Notes: generated by a model not told the origin, from the sequence alone. Counted from the stretch's first letter, positions 9,244 through 17,973 are shown. The stretch is DNA of 64,000 bases from Flagellimonas sp. MMG031 (GCF_040112705.1 NZ_CP157804.1:3218001-3282000); one strand, 5' to 3'. Numbers and translations are program-made.

Positions 9244-9267
9244 TTATTTAAGCAAATACTTAAATAA
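9244..9267. promoter_or_regulatory. ArsR-type operator (inverted repeat)
   Basis: Perfect 9-bp arms TTATTTAAG (9244-9252) and CTTAAATAA (9259-9267) with a 6-bp spacer, centred about 40 bp upstream of the arsR-like start codon. AT-rich 12-2-12-like palindromes of this kind are typical ArsR/SmtB operators. The assignment is by position and symmetry only. Confidence 0.65.
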
Positions 9268-10078
9268 GTTTGAAAAACACTTCTTTCAATTGAACTTTAA
9301 CTACAAGTTTGTCCTATTAGCTATATGCTATCTAAAATAATACTATACGACTCAATTGACATCCGTTCCATAGGTGCAATCAGATGTTGAGTATATTGTT
9401 TTCCGGAATTTCGGCCTTTGGAAAGAGGTGGTTGTTTACGAAGTGAACATGACTGTGCAGGTCTTCTTCAAAATACATTGATGGTATAAAAGTCAACTGA
9501 TTCGTGCTAAATGCGTTTTTTGGAGGAGGTACAATCATCGTTCAATCCGGCAATAATTCGGAAACACCCACTTACATTGTTATGCTCTTCCATCATTGTG
9601 TTTATAACAGCTTTTAAAGTTCTAGTCTGTTCTCTTCAATGGCTTTGGTAAAACTAGCTGTTCTACTTTTTCTTTATATGTCAATCAACGGTATAGGTAT
9701 ATGAAACGATTAAACAATAAAGGCATCTTTCCTATGATTGAAACCATCATACAAAAGATCAATGCTTTACCTGTTCAATATAAGGAGTATCAATTAAAAT
9801 AGCACGTTTACATTCGGTATTGGAATTGGGCCAAACCGTAAATTCCCTAAGCATCTCCAATAGCAGTTGGGTATAGCAAAGCGAAGAATCACCTTAATTC
9901 CTTTGGGCGTATTTTGTTTAAGGGTTTGGATATCTTCATCCTTTATTAAAACTATTCCAATCCAAATCGGCCAAAGTTCCGTATATAATTCTAGAAGCTA
10001 TAAAGTAGGGTTTTTTCAGCTGAAAATGTTATACCTACAAATACATCTAATAAATAAATATTTAAACCTAAATTTTTT
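9268..10078. other. Long intergenic region without a clear gene
   Basis: About 800 bp, AT-rich, with no credible ORF. A 33-codon frame starting at about 9700 (MKRLNNKGIFPMIETIIQ...) looks like a gene relic. The last ~100 bp should contain the promoter of the DUF4382 gene, but I find no good TAnnTTTG box. Confidence 0.4.
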
Positions 10079-11032
10079 ATGAAACCTTTTTTGAAGAATG
10101 TTGGTATTACAATGGGAATAGCAATCATGATGTTCTCTTGTAGTAAGGATAATGAAAATGGAAATCCAGAAAGTGAAACCTACAGTACAACCTACAAAAT
10201 CACGGATGCGCCCGTGGACAATGCCGAAATCGATGCTGTCTTCGTTACAGTTTCCGATGTTAAAGTGGATGGCACCTCTTTAGAGGGCTTCAACAAGACC
10301 ACATTCGATCTTTCCGCATTGGTAAACGGACAGACCAAGACCTTGGGCAACCTCCAAATGGAAGCCGGTTCCTATAGCAATATCGAATTGGTATTGGACT
10401 ATGATACCGACATGGACGGCAATGCTCCCGGATGTTACGTGGAAATGGCCGATGGAACGAAGGACAAGATCGAATCCACTTCGCAATCCATTGACATTAC
10501 CGATGGTTTTGAAGTATTTGCAACCAATACCAATGAAATCATCATTGATTTTGACCTGAGAAAGACCGTTAAGGAAGAACAGGGAACTTTGGAAAGTGAC
10601 TTCAACTTTGTGACCGCTTCTGAACTCAGTGCTGGCCTACGAACGGTAAATAAAGAGGCTACAGGTGAAATCAAGGGTACTGTCAACGATGCGGAGAACA
10701 CATCGGACAAAATCGTAGTATATGCCTATGAAAAGGGTACGTACAATGCAGAAGTTGAAACCCAGGGACAGGGCGAGAGCAATATCCGATTTGCCAATGC
10801 CGTTACCAGTGCCGAAGTGGGAGGCATCAACAATTCCTACAGTCTTAACTTTCTGAAAACTGGTGAATACGAGCTGATCTTTGTGTCCTACACTCAGGAT
10901 GGCAACCAATTCTATTTCAATTCCACCTTGGAAGTGGAATCCACCACAGGACTGGATCTTGGGGCCCTCCAAGTGACCTCTGCACTGCAATTGAGTGCCA
11001 ATGTCACCGTAACCGGAACATCGTCATTATAG
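10079..11032 (+). CDS. DUF4382 lipoprotein
   Basis: A 317-residue lipoprotein with signal ending MMFSCSKD. The mature N-terminal domain reads TYKITDAPVDNAEIDAVFVTVSDVKVDG, followed by FNKTTFDLSALVNGQTKTLGNLQMEAGSY, the signature of DUF4382 (a transthyretin-like beta domain). A second beta-rich region from about residue 200 (GEIKGTVNDAE) resembles a carboxypeptidase-regulatory-like fold. It is a cell-surface protein of unknown function, transcribed alone, with an intrinsic terminator shared with the convergent gene downstream. Confidence 0.85.
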   Translation: MKPFLKNVGITMGIAIMMFSCSKDNENGNPESETYSTTYKITDAPVDNAEIDAVFVTVSDVKVDGTSLEGFNKTTFDLSALVNGQTKTLGNLQMEAGSYSNIELVLDYDTDMDGNAPGCYVEMADGTKDKIESTSQSIDITDGFEVFATNTNEIIIDFDLRKTVKEEQGTLESDFNFVTASELSAGLRTVNKEATGEIKGTVNDAENTSDKIVVYAYEKGTYNAEVETQGQGESNIRFANAVTSAEVGGINNSYSLNFLKTGEYELIFVSYTQDGNQFYFNSTLEVESTTGLDLGALQVTSALQLSANVTVTGTSSL

Positions 11033-11068
11033 GACAATACGGAATCCCCCTTGAATTTTGAATCAATA

Positions 11069-11100
11069 AAGCCCCTTTACAACCAAGGGGCTTATATTTT
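11069..11100. terminator. Bidirectional intrinsic terminator
   Basis: Stem AAGCCCCTT / AAGGGGCTT with a 7-nt loop (11069-11093), followed by an AT-rich run (tatatttttt). It lies between the ends of the convergent genes 10079-11032 and 11106-11918 and could serve both. Confidence 0.8.
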
Positions 11101-11105
11101 TTGCA

Positions 11106-11918
11106 CTATTTCCCACCATGGGCGCGCAAATCTTGCAGGCAAGCCTGGTCAAGCTCCGGAATACTCCCGCCACTGATCATATTGACAAGGCCCTCACCGG
11201 TTTCCGCCGTCCAGTACATCAGACAATTCTCTGTGGTACAATGCCGGCCATGTTCCGTATCCTGATGTTCGCTCTGCAAAGGAGTTCCTGCATTGACCAG
11301 GCCCATCAGGTGCCCAAACTCATGGTCGAGCACCGTACGTTCCAAAACCGTAGTACTGGGTGATAAGGGTTGCCCACTGAACTCACGAATCGTATCCGAG
11401 AAAAGTACAAAAGAGGTATTTCTATAGGCCACACCCAATACCGAACCTTCATCCGTATTTTCAGCATACTCCCCGTCCAGGAAAATCCCGAACACCTTTA
11501 AAATCGAGCTTTCATTATAGGCCGTTCTGATATCATCCTCAATATCCCGCACATCGGAAATGGTGTAGCTGGCCTGTCCTGGGGAGGACAAAGGGAACAA
11601 TTCGATGGCAATGCCCGCTGGTTTGTTCAAACGATTTTCCAGAAAAGTTTTAAAACCTGCTATGGTTTCCGAACTGGGCTGGAGCCCCTCGATATAAAAT
11701 AGCTCCACATATAAGCGGTCAAAGTCTCCATCGTCCAATAGATCTTGTGACGAATCCCCCACAGAACGAAGGTTTGCACTGTTATCCATTGGTGCTTCTT
11801 GGGATTGTCCCCTTTCACCGGACGACCCATCCGAAGAACAGTTTGACATCACCAATGCAATCAATATGATTTGCACCATTTTTCGATCAATTCCAATTAT
11901 ATACAATATTCTTTTCAT
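11106..11918 (-). CDS. Secreted zinc metalloprotease lipoprotein
   Basis: About 270 residues from the ATG at 11918, which begins MKRILYIIGIDRK and reaches a lipobox-like VMSNCSS; a longer frame upstream lacks a signal and is less likely. The catalytic region near the C-terminus reads LDHEFGHLMGLVNAG, a HExxHxxG zinc-binding motif with a downstream Asn, followed by EHGRHCTTENCLMYW with a possible Met-turn (CLMYW) and a disulphide-capable cysteine pair. It resembles matrixin or membrane-metalloprotease-like proteins in this phylum. Substrate unknown. It converges on the DUF4382 gene. Confidence 0.75.
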   Translation of the reverse strand: MKRILYIIGIDRKMVQIILIALVMSNCSSDGSSGERGQSQEAPMDNSANLRSVGDSSQDLLDDGDFDRLYVELFYIEGLQPSSETIAGFKTFLENRLNKPAGIAIELFPLSSPGQASYTISDVRDIEDDIRTAYNESSILKVFGIFLDGEYAENTDEGSVLGVAYRNTSFVLFSDTIREFSGQPLSPSTTVLERTVLDHEFGHLMGLVNAGTPLQSEHQDTEHGRHCTTENCLMYWTAETGEGLVNMISGGSIPELDQACLQDLRAHGGK

Positions 11919-12170
11919 AGTAGTATAACGAAAAACTTCTATATCATTGTGCATAATCGAAACGCCGGACATAGTATACCACCTTCGCCGGATAAAATTG
12001 AGCATCCTACAATATGACACAAAAACCTGAATTTTCTATAAATACATCCAAATATTAGATGGCTCAACTTTTCCGTTTTTGGTGGTCCAACCACCCAGCT
12101 CATCCACATAGAGCACACTATCAACAGTGAACCTACAGCAGAATTCATCCTTAAGATTCACAATCAACCC

Positions 12171-12302
12171 TTATCTTTTGTTCCTTACCGCTTCCATGGT
12201 CATATGAACTTCTCCAATTTTGTAATTGATATTCCCTGCTAAGCCTGCCGTCACTCCTTTTTTGGTCGGCAAAACAACAACATCCCTTCCTGTAGCCGGC
12301 AT
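12171..12302 (-). CDS. Possible 43-residue protein
   Basis: Frame beginning MPATGRDVVVLPTKKGVTAG and ending MEAVRNKR. The ATG is preceded by a purine-rich GGGAGGGG about 9 bp upstream, but this purine run is part of a terminator hairpin read from the other strand. The sequence has protein-like composition but I do not recognise it, and it may be the C-terminal relic of a longer gene. Confidence 0.25.
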   Translation of the reverse strand: MPATGRDVVVLPTKKGVTAGLAGNINYKIGEVHMTMEAVRNKR

Positions 12303-12310
12303 AAAGCCAG

Positions 12311-12336
12311 ACCCCTCCCTTGAGGGGTTTCTTTTT
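12311..12336 (+). terminator. Intrinsic terminator
   Basis: Stem ACCCCTC / GAGGGGT with a 4-nt loop (12311-12328) followed by TTCTTTTTT. No plus-strand gene is evident immediately upstream, so it may isolate the mobilisation operon from upstream transcription. Confidence 0.6.
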
Positions 12337-12396
12337 TATACGGCTCCCACAGCAAGGGATGTTGTACACCAGTTAGCATCAAAAAAGGTGACAGCG

Positions 12397-12627
12397 ATGG
12401 CGCTACTGGAAGTAAATCAAATACCACAAGACATGAAATCGTACACATCCCATTTATCGGAAGCAGGACGAAACCATCAAAAAAAGGAAGACGCTCCAGA
12501 TACCATAAGTAAATCAACTGCCTTCGGCTTTTCTATTGATGCTGCTGGGAATGTGGTTCGGTATTTCACAGATAAGTTCAATTATTTTTTAACCGCCCGC
12601 TTTGGGCATAAATCCTTTCAATCATGA
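12397..12627 (+). CDS. Small hypothetical protein upstream of ssb
   Basis: A 76-residue frame starting MALLEVNQIPQD, preceded by an AAGGTG Shine-Dalgarno-like sequence, and ending in an ATGA overlap with the SSB gene, which suggests translational coupling. The C-terminal half reads STAFGFSIDAAGNVVRYFTDKF. I do not recognise a family. The frame stays open upstream through a terminator hairpin, so the start is chosen by the ribosome site. Confidence 0.35.
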   Translation: MALLEVNQIPQDMKSYTSHLSEAGRNHQKKEDAPDTISKSTAFGFSIDAAGNVVRYFTDKFNYFLTARFGHKSFQS

Positions 12628-13034
12628 GCAATTTCAGAAATCATGTGCAATTAATCGGAAATGTGGGGGAAGACCCCAAGATCACCCTCCTCGATGGAGG
12701 ACGCAAAGTGGCCCGTTTTCCCATGGCCACCAATGAGTACTACACCAACAGCCAAGGTGAAAAGATCCAGAACACGGACTGGCACCAGGTCGTGGCCTGG
12801 GGCAAGACCGCCGATATCCTCGAAAAGTACACCGCCAAGGGCAGTGAGATCGGCGTACAAGGAAAAATAAAGACCCGTTCCTATACCACCGAGGACGGCA
12901 ACCAGCGCTACGTGACGGAAATCGAGGCCGATGAAGTGCTGCTATTGGGCTCCAAACCTGCCCAAGAGGACAGCGAACCAAAGACCCCTAAGTCCAAAAG
13001 CGCTAAAAGGGCATCCACCAAAAAGGATGCATAG
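12624..13034 (+). CDS. ssb: Single-stranded DNA-binding protein
   Basis: A 136-residue SSB. The OB-fold spans residues 3-112, with NHVQLIGNVGEDPKITLLDG, VARFPMATNEYY, DWHQVVAWGKTADILEKYTAKGSEIGVQGK and a YVTEIEADEVLLL strand, all typical of bacterial SSB. The C-terminal tail is short and basic (KSKSAKRASTKKDA) and lacks the usual acidic DDDIPF-like tip that recruits host repair proteins; this is common in SSBs carried by mobile elements. It probably coats the transferred single strand in the recipient. It heads a block of DNA-processing genes for conjugation. Confidence 0.92.
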   Translation: MSNFRNHVQLIGNVGEDPKITLLDGGRKVARFPMATNEYYTNSQGEKIQNTDWHQVVAWGKTADILEKYTAKGSEIGVQGKIKTRSYTTEDGNQRYVTEIEADEVLLLGSKPAQEDSEPKTPKSKSAKRASTKKDA

Positions 13035-13039
13035 CACCC

Positions 13040-13074
13040 AAGGGGTGCCCTTAGGGCATCCCTTCATTTTCTTT
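13040..13074 (+). terminator. Intrinsic terminator after ssb
   Basis: Stem AAGGGGTGCCC / GGGCATCCCTT (one G-T pair) with a 3-nt loop, 13040-13064, followed by a T-rich run (cattttctttttt). It begins 6 bp after the ssb stop. Confidence 0.7.
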
Positions 13075-13099
13075 TTTGTTCAATTCAAATTCAATTCCC

Positions 13100-13540
13100 A
13101 TGGAAACAAACATCCAACACCTCGAAAAAGAGCTAAGTCAGTTTTGCGGCTCACAACAGATTTTTACCCTTCCCCTCTGCCGAACACGGTACACCGAGGG
13201 CATCCAATACCTCGCCCAGACCGCCAATGCCTTTTGGCTGCTGACAGATGCCTCTGTGATGGGCAAGAGCCTAAGGGACAAAAGCCGATTTATCACCATT
13301 GACTTTAAACGCTATACCCCATCAGAAGTGGAAACCCACGGCTATGATGCCGCAATCACCTACACCGATGGCAATGGTACCGTACTTGCCAAACAGCAAT
13401 ACCATTTCACGGATTTTCCCTTGGAACAAATCCGACTCCTTTTTTGTGGACAATACCCTCCTATTGCCCTCCGAATATTAAAATGGTCGAGGGGATGCCC
13501 AAATAACCCTCTGGAACATCCCCTCTTTCATTTTTCCTAA
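13100..13540 (+). CDS. DUF6876 protein with a probable C-terminal frameshift
   Basis: The N-terminal ~110 residues (start METNIQHLEKEL) match the DUF6876 family of Bacteroidetes conjugative elements: FTLPLCRTRYTEGIQYLAQTANAFWLL, then FITIDFKRYTPSE and YHFTDFPLEQIRL. The present frame then ends with an uncharacteristic tail that reads through a terminator hairpin. Skipping one T in the run at 13440-13445 gives the ending FVDNTLLLPSEY followed by TAA at 13479-13481, which looks like the genuine end for the family. Either a real one-base insertion, a sequencing error in a homopolymer, or slippage. Function unknown; the gene lies between ssb and the RadC-like gene. Confidence 0.75.
   Translation: METNIQHLEKELSQFCGSQQIFTLPLCRTRYTEGIQYLAQTANAFWLLTDASVMGKSLRDKSRFITIDFKRYTPSEVETHGYDAAITYTDGNGTVLAKQQYHFTDFPLEQIRLLFCGQYPPIALRILKWSRGCPNNPLEHPLFHFS
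13489..13535 (+). terminator. Intrinsic terminator after the DUF6876 gene
   Basis: Arms GAGGGGATG (13489-13497) and CATCCCCTC (13517-13525) with a 19-nt loop, followed by tttcattttt. Its position just after the frameshift-corrected stop (13481) supports that shorter ending. Confidence 0.6.
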
Positions 13541-13564
13541 CTCTTAAATCCAATTTCAAGAAAA

Positions 13565-14014
13565 ATGACAGCTAAAGTTAACGAAATAAAAATCAGCTAC
13601 AAGGAGCATGCCCGAATTTCAGAAGCTCCACAATTGACCTCTTCCCGGGATGTGGCCGCACTTTTGCACCACAATTGGGATGCCGATACCCTGGCCCTCA
13701 AGGAATCCTTTAAAATCCTTTTGCTCAACAACTCCAATCGGGTCAAGGGTACCTATCAAGTCTCGGATGGGAGCATCACGGGTACCGTGGTGGACCTCCG
13801 CATCCTATTTGCCGTGGTGCTCAAGACCTTGAGCGTTGCCATTATCCTTGCCCATAACCACCCCTCGGGCAACCTAAAACCCAGCCAGCCCGATAAACAG
13901 CTGACCCAAAAAATCAAACGGGCTGCTGAACTCTTCGATATCAAAGTGCTCGATCACGTCATTATCGTACCCAATGGGGACTACTTCAGTTTTGCGGATA
14001 ATGGTATGCTGTGA
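13565..14014 (+). CDS. RadC-like JAB-domain protein
   Basis: A 149-residue protein with the MPN/JAB metalloprotease-like core of RadC: GSITGTVVDLRILFAVVLKTLSVAIILAHNHPSGNLKPSQPD, in which HxHPSG and the downstream Asp are the metal ligands, then KVLDHVIIV and GDYFSFADNGML. It lacks the N-terminal helix-hairpin-helix region of full-length RadC, as is usual for copies in conjugative elements and plasmids, where they are thought to help the incoming DNA, possibly as anti-restriction factors. The gene is followed by a strong terminator. Confidence 0.88.
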   Translation: MTAKVNEIKISYKEHARISEAPQLTSSRDVAALLHHNWDADTLALKESFKILLLNNSNRVKGTYQVSDGSITGTVVDLRILFAVVLKTLSVAIILAHNHPSGNLKPSQPDKQLTQKIKRAAELFDIKVLDHVIIVPNGDYFSFADNGML

Positions 14015-14058
14015 GTTATCCATAACAGACAGCCATTTGATATACCTTATCAATTGTG

Positions 14059-14087
14059 AGCCATCCCATCGGGGTGGCTTTTTTTTA
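14059..14087 (+). terminator. Intrinsic terminator after the RadC-like gene
   Basis: Stem AGCCATCCC / GGGGTGGCT with a 3-nt loop (14059-14079) followed by eight T residues. Confidence 0.85.
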
Positions 14088-14548
14088 GTTCCTAGAATTG
14101 AGGCTATTGGCGTTTAACTGCAAATCATTTTTAGTACTTTATACATCGTCTTTCCACTAGTCCTAATAAGGTGGAGGGACGGGCAGCATAACGATTTAAC
14201 CCAAAGCATCTTAAAAGAAATCTACCCAATTCAACCATTTGCTGCAAACTCCATAATTCCACCTGCTGCATCTTCTTAAAATTCTGTCCCTTTTTCGTTC
14301 AACAGCCTATGCGCAATACCTTGAATGGGCGATGCATTTTGTGCTGCGCACAATAATGAAGAGCAAGAGGGCAACACGGCGAGCCGGTGTTGCATACATT
14401 GATTTTAAAATAACCCACTGTAAAACAGCGGTTTATTATTCAAAAAGCTTTTAAACAAAGGGCTTTAGAGGCCCCGATTTGCGGCAAATGCCCCCGAAAC
14501 CCCTATAAACAGGCACGGATTTGCGGCAAATCCAAATCAAAAACTACC
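14088..14548. other. Non-coding region with a candidate origin of transfer
   Basis: This ~460-bp gap ends at the mobilisation genes. It contains an imperfect inverted repeat at 14371-14393 (GCAACAC / GTGTTGC outer arms) and two copies of the 13-bp palindrome ATTTGCGGCAAAT at 14477-14489 and 14519-14531. No ORF is visible. Structured, gene-free DNA directly upstream of BfmA and the relaxase is where oriT is expected. The nick site cannot be placed by eye. Confidence 0.5.
14476..14532. repeat. Duplicated 13-bp palindrome upstream of the mob genes
   Basis: GATTTGCGGCAAAT occurs at 14476-14489 and again at 14518-14531, 42 bp apart. Each copy is a perfect palindrome around a central G. The second copy lies 17 bp before the BfmA start codon, so it could be an oriT component or an operator for the mob operon. 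Confidence 0.7.
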
Positions 14549-15136
14549 ATGGGAACTGAAAGTTTTCGCAACATACGCTTCAAAAAGGACACCGCCAAAA
14601 GGTTCCAGTCCTTTTCGCGCATGTACTACAAGACCCATACCCTAGCCCTTGCTGGGATGCTAGATTTCTTTAGGTACAATGAAATCTCCCCTCACGAAAA
14701 CCTCGGAAAGCGTATGGGCCTAATTATGGATTTCCTCCAAAAGTTCCGCGACTTTACCGCCAAACGCAACAATGCCACCATCGCCATCATCAAGGACCTA
14801 GAAAAACACGGTGTCATGCCCACCAAGGCGATGATGGAACTGCTCTTTGAAGGAGGACCAACCTCCTCAACCCAAAAGCATGGCGATATCCCTAAAGCTG
14901 AATTAATCATTCCCGAAGTCCAAGGCATGGACCTCGATACCGAATTTGCCCTGCTCGAAGAACGCAAACAGCGCCAACTGCTGGAACAGGAACTGGCCCA
15001 GCTTAAAACAATGATCAACGAGCAGCTCCTTAATCGGGTCAAGGTCATACGCCCGGCACTCGGTGCTCCCCGCCTCCAATTGGAGATGACCCTTTCCGAA
15101 TGGAACGCCTTTCAAGAACATTTTAAAATACCATAG
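14549..15136 (+). CDS. BfmA/BtgA-family mobilisation protein
   Basis: A 195-residue protein. The N-terminus SFRNIRFKKDTAKRFQSFSRMYYKTHTLALAGMLDFF matches the ribbon-helix-helix-like DNA-binding part of BfmA/BtgA accessory mobilisation proteins, and residues 130-165 (LEERKQRQLLEQELAQLKTM) form a coiled coil. Such proteins bind oriT and assist the relaxase in forming the relaxosome. The ATG at 14549 follows the candidate oriT, and the stop is 2 bp before the relaxase start, so the two genes are co-translated. Confidence 0.88.
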   Translation: MGTESFRNIRFKKDTAKRFQSFSRMYYKTHTLALAGMLDFFRYNEISPHENLGKRMGLIMDFLQKFRDFTAKRNNATIAIIKDLEKHGVMPTKAMMELLFEGGPTSSTQKHGDIPKAELIIPEVQGMDLDTEFALLEERKQRQLLEQELAQLKTMINEQLLNRVKVIRPALGAPRLQLEMTLSEWNAFQEHFKIP

Positions 15137-15138
15137 CC

Positions 15139-16164
15139 ATGTACATCACTATTACACGACAACATCTCGGGGAAACCTTTTCCCAAAGTGCAGCAGATTT
15201 TGTGGACTATCTGGAAAAGGAAAACAAGGCACTCACCCCCGAACAGCAGGAACCTTTTTTTAACCAGCAACAAGACCATATCGACCCCAAGACCGTGGTC
15301 AAGGAAATCGATAACAATACCGACCGCCTCAAACAAAGCGAGCCCAAGTTCTACTCCCTGACCATCAATCCCAGTCAACGGGAACTGGCCGCCATCCAAA
15401 ATGACCCCGAAAAGCTCAAAGCCTATGTCCGGGAGGTCATGAAGGATTATGCGGCTTCCTTCTATCGTAAAGAACCGGTCAAAGTGGAACAGCTCAAGTA
15501 TTTTGCCAAGATCGAAAGAGAACGCACCTATTCCGGAAGGGACCGCGAAATCCGGGAAAACCGCCCCTATCGCGCACAGATTGCCAAACTCCAGAACGAC
15601 CTGGCCAAGGTCAACCGAGGGGCGCTTCAAGGGAATCCAAAACACATCCAACGGGACATTGACCGGCTTTACAAACAGATGCCCCATAAATTGGATGGGA
15701 AACCCATCGAAGAGGGAATGCAAAAACCGGGTTCCCAAACTCATGTGCATATCGTGATGAGCCGCAAGGATATCACCAACAAATACAGTCTCTCACCAGG
15801 GAGCAGCTATCGGGAATCGGAGGCCAAACTCCATGGGCAGACCGTGAAACGGGGGTTCCGTAGGGATGAGTTTTTTGAGAAGGCCGAAAAAACCTTTGAC
15901 CGGATGTTTAAATACAACCGCAACTATGTGGAATCCTATAATGCCCGGAAGACCCTGGACAAAGACCCAAAGGCCTATTTCTCCAAAATCATGGGACTGC
16001 CCGCCTCCAAAAGGGCCATGGCCCTCAAATTGCTGTCCAAGACAGGGGCCAAAGTACCCCTGCCCAACATTCCGACCAGTAAGGTGGCCATCGCCCGGAA
16101 GACCATCGCCCGATTGCAAAAGGCCGCATCAGTAGCCCGAAAGGCCAGTTCCATTGAAATTTAA
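15139..16164 (+). CDS. mobB: MobB-family relaxase
   Basis: A 341-residue relaxase. The N-terminal domain begins MYITITRQHLGETFSQS, contains the basic segment around residues 120-150 (YFAKIERERTYSG), and has the metal-binding histidine motif THVHIVMSRKD at residues 201-211, the HUH-like motif 3 of this family. A nucleophilic Tyr cannot be assigned with certainty; Y24 and Y72 are candidates. The C-terminal ~100 residues are basic and helical. It would nick oriT and lead the strand into the recipient. It sits between BfmA and the coupling protein, the usual order in Bacteroidetes elements. Confidence 0.85.
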   Translation: MYITITRQHLGETFSQSAADFVDYLEKENKALTPEQQEPFFNQQQDHIDPKTVVKEIDNNTDRLKQSEPKFYSLTINPSQRELAAIQNDPEKLKAYVREVMKDYAASFYRKEPVKVEQLKYFAKIERERTYSGRDREIRENRPYRAQIAKLQNDLAKVNRGALQGNPKHIQRDIDRLYKQMPHKLDGKPIEEGMQKPGSQTHVHIVMSRKDITNKYSLSPGSSYRESEAKLHGQTVKRGFRRDEFFEKAEKTFDRMFKYNRNYVESYNARKTLDKDPKAYFSKIMGLPASKRAMALKLLSKTGAKVPLPNIPTSKVAIARKTIARLQKAASVARKASSIEI

Positions 16165-16176
16165 TCCTCAGATGAT

Positions 16177-17788
16177 ATGGAATACTTGATAACTGTTGCT
16201 TCCTTTTTCACCGACCATTGGTGGTTACTATACCTTCCTTTGGGATTGGGCATGCTGCTGTTCCAGTATGTCCAACGATGGGGTGTTCTGATAGTACTGG
16301 GGTTGTTTCTATTGGAAGGGGCCTTAGTTGTTTATTTCTTGGGATGGGGAATTATAGTACCCTTACTATTGTATGCCTTGCTCCCTTCGCTGTTCCTAAA
16401 TATACTTATCGGATTGATGTTTTATATACGTGAGGACGAAGCCACCATACCCCCGAAATACCGAGCGAGATTGCCACTGCGCAGCGGTTTCCCTGACCCT
16501 TAAAAACATTCGACGGGGGATTTCCATTATAGGTTCAGCGGGAAGTGGGAAAACCGAATCCGTGGTCTATGCCTTATTGCAGCATTTTCAGAAACATGGG
16601 TTCTGTGGGGTCATCCACGATTACAAACATTTTGAGATCACCGAGCTGGCCTATCCGTTGTTCAAAAACCTAGGCATTCCTTTTCATATCGTGTCCTTTG
16701 ATACCATCCATAAACGGGTGAACCCCATAGCGCCCCGATACCTGCCCGATGAGGAAAGCGTGAATGAGGTCTCCCGTGTCCTACTGGAAAACCTCCTCGA
16801 ACAACGGGAGTCCGTTGCCCAAGGTTCCTCCAAGTTCTTCAACGATGCCGTCGAAGGTTTGCTGGGCGGATTGATCTGGATGCTCCGAACCCATCATCCC
16901 AAACACTGTACCCTCCCCCACCTTATCGCAGTGTACCAAACCTTGGAGCCCGAACATCTCATCCAATGGCTGAGCCAAGACCTGGTGGCCAAGGCCATGG
17001 CCGACGCCTTTATCGCAGGAAGAGCCTCCGAACGACAGACCGCCGGCGTGCTCTCTACCCTGGCCAATGCCTTAAAAAAGATATCGACCCAACGAATATT
17101 CATGGCCCTATCCGCCGATGAAGTAAATCTGGATATCAATAACCCCAAAAACCCTGCTGTCCTATCCATAGTCAACCATCCCAAATTTGAAACGGCCTAC
17201 TCCCCCATCATTGCCACCATTCTCCATACCGTTATCAAACAGATGAGCCTTCGGGGGCAACATTCGTCCTTCGTATTGATGGAAGAGGCCCCGACCATTC
17301 GCCTGCTCAACATGCACCGGATCCCGGCCACCCTTCGTAGCTACGATATCACCACAGTCTACGTGATGCAGGACAAGGCCCAGAACGATATGATGTACGG
17401 CGATAAGGCCAGTAGGGCCATCCTCTCCAACCTCTCCTATCAGTTTTTTGGGAAGGCTAATGACCCGGATACCGCCTACTATTATGAACGTTTTTTTGAA
17501 CTGGTCAAAAAGCCCATACGAAGCGTGAGCAAGAAAGCGGATTTTATGGCGTCAGACACCCGGATCACCAACATTGAACGGGAAGTAGGCAAGGTGCGGT
17601 CCGAGGAGTTCTTTCGATTGCGACAAGGGGAATTCATCGCCTTTTCGGATGGGAAGGACAGAAAGATACGGTTTCCGGTGCCCAAGGTCGAGCGGAATTT
17701 GCCAAAGTCCACATATCCTTCAAACAGCCCTGAAATTGCCGCCAATTTTCAACGCATACATTTGGAGGTAAAGGGTTTGTTTCAATAG
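16177..17788 (+). CDS. mobC: Type IV coupling protein (MobC/TraG-like), split by a +1 frameshift
   Basis: Two overlapping frames together make one coupling protein of about 537 residues. The first frame (16177-16503) gives a signal-anchor region with three transmembrane helices and reaches RARLPLRSG. The second frame (open from 16430 to 17788) continues SLTLKNIRRGISI, the Walker A GSAGSGKTES, a Walker B region FVLMEEAP and further T4CP motifs to the C-terminus. Joining needs one base to be skipped near 16483-16487 (ggtttcc), giving RSG-SLTLKN. The first ~20 residues of the second frame are merely an out-of-frame shadow of the first, so an independent start there is unlikely. The T4CP pumps the relaxosome to the mating channel; with the shift it would be inactive unless recoded. 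Confidence 0.85.
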
Positions 17789-17973
17789 CAATAAACCCCA
17801 ATAAGCTTTACTTCTTGTAAAAGTAAGCTTACGATAATCTTGAAACTATCTATGTTTTCTTAAGCCACCGTTTTATTGAACTTTCAGTGTGAAACGAATC
17901 CATTGATTATAAAGAGTTTACTTTTTCGGTACACTTAAATAGTTTACCTTATATACCCTTTTTTATCCCTAAG

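Larger units (their letters stand above)
11919..12396. other. Intergenic region before the mobilisation module
   Basis: Contains a short minus-strand ORF (12171-12302) and a plus-strand intrinsic terminator (12311-12336), listed separately. No other gene is visible. It probably lies near the left end of the DNA-processing module of the conjugative element, but no boundary repeat could be recognised. Confidence 0.35.

Noticed and set aside
17800..17835. Inverted repeat AAGCTT..AAGCTT after the coupling-protein gene as a terminator
   Set aside because: The stem is imperfect (one bulge) and no T-run follows, so it was not listed.
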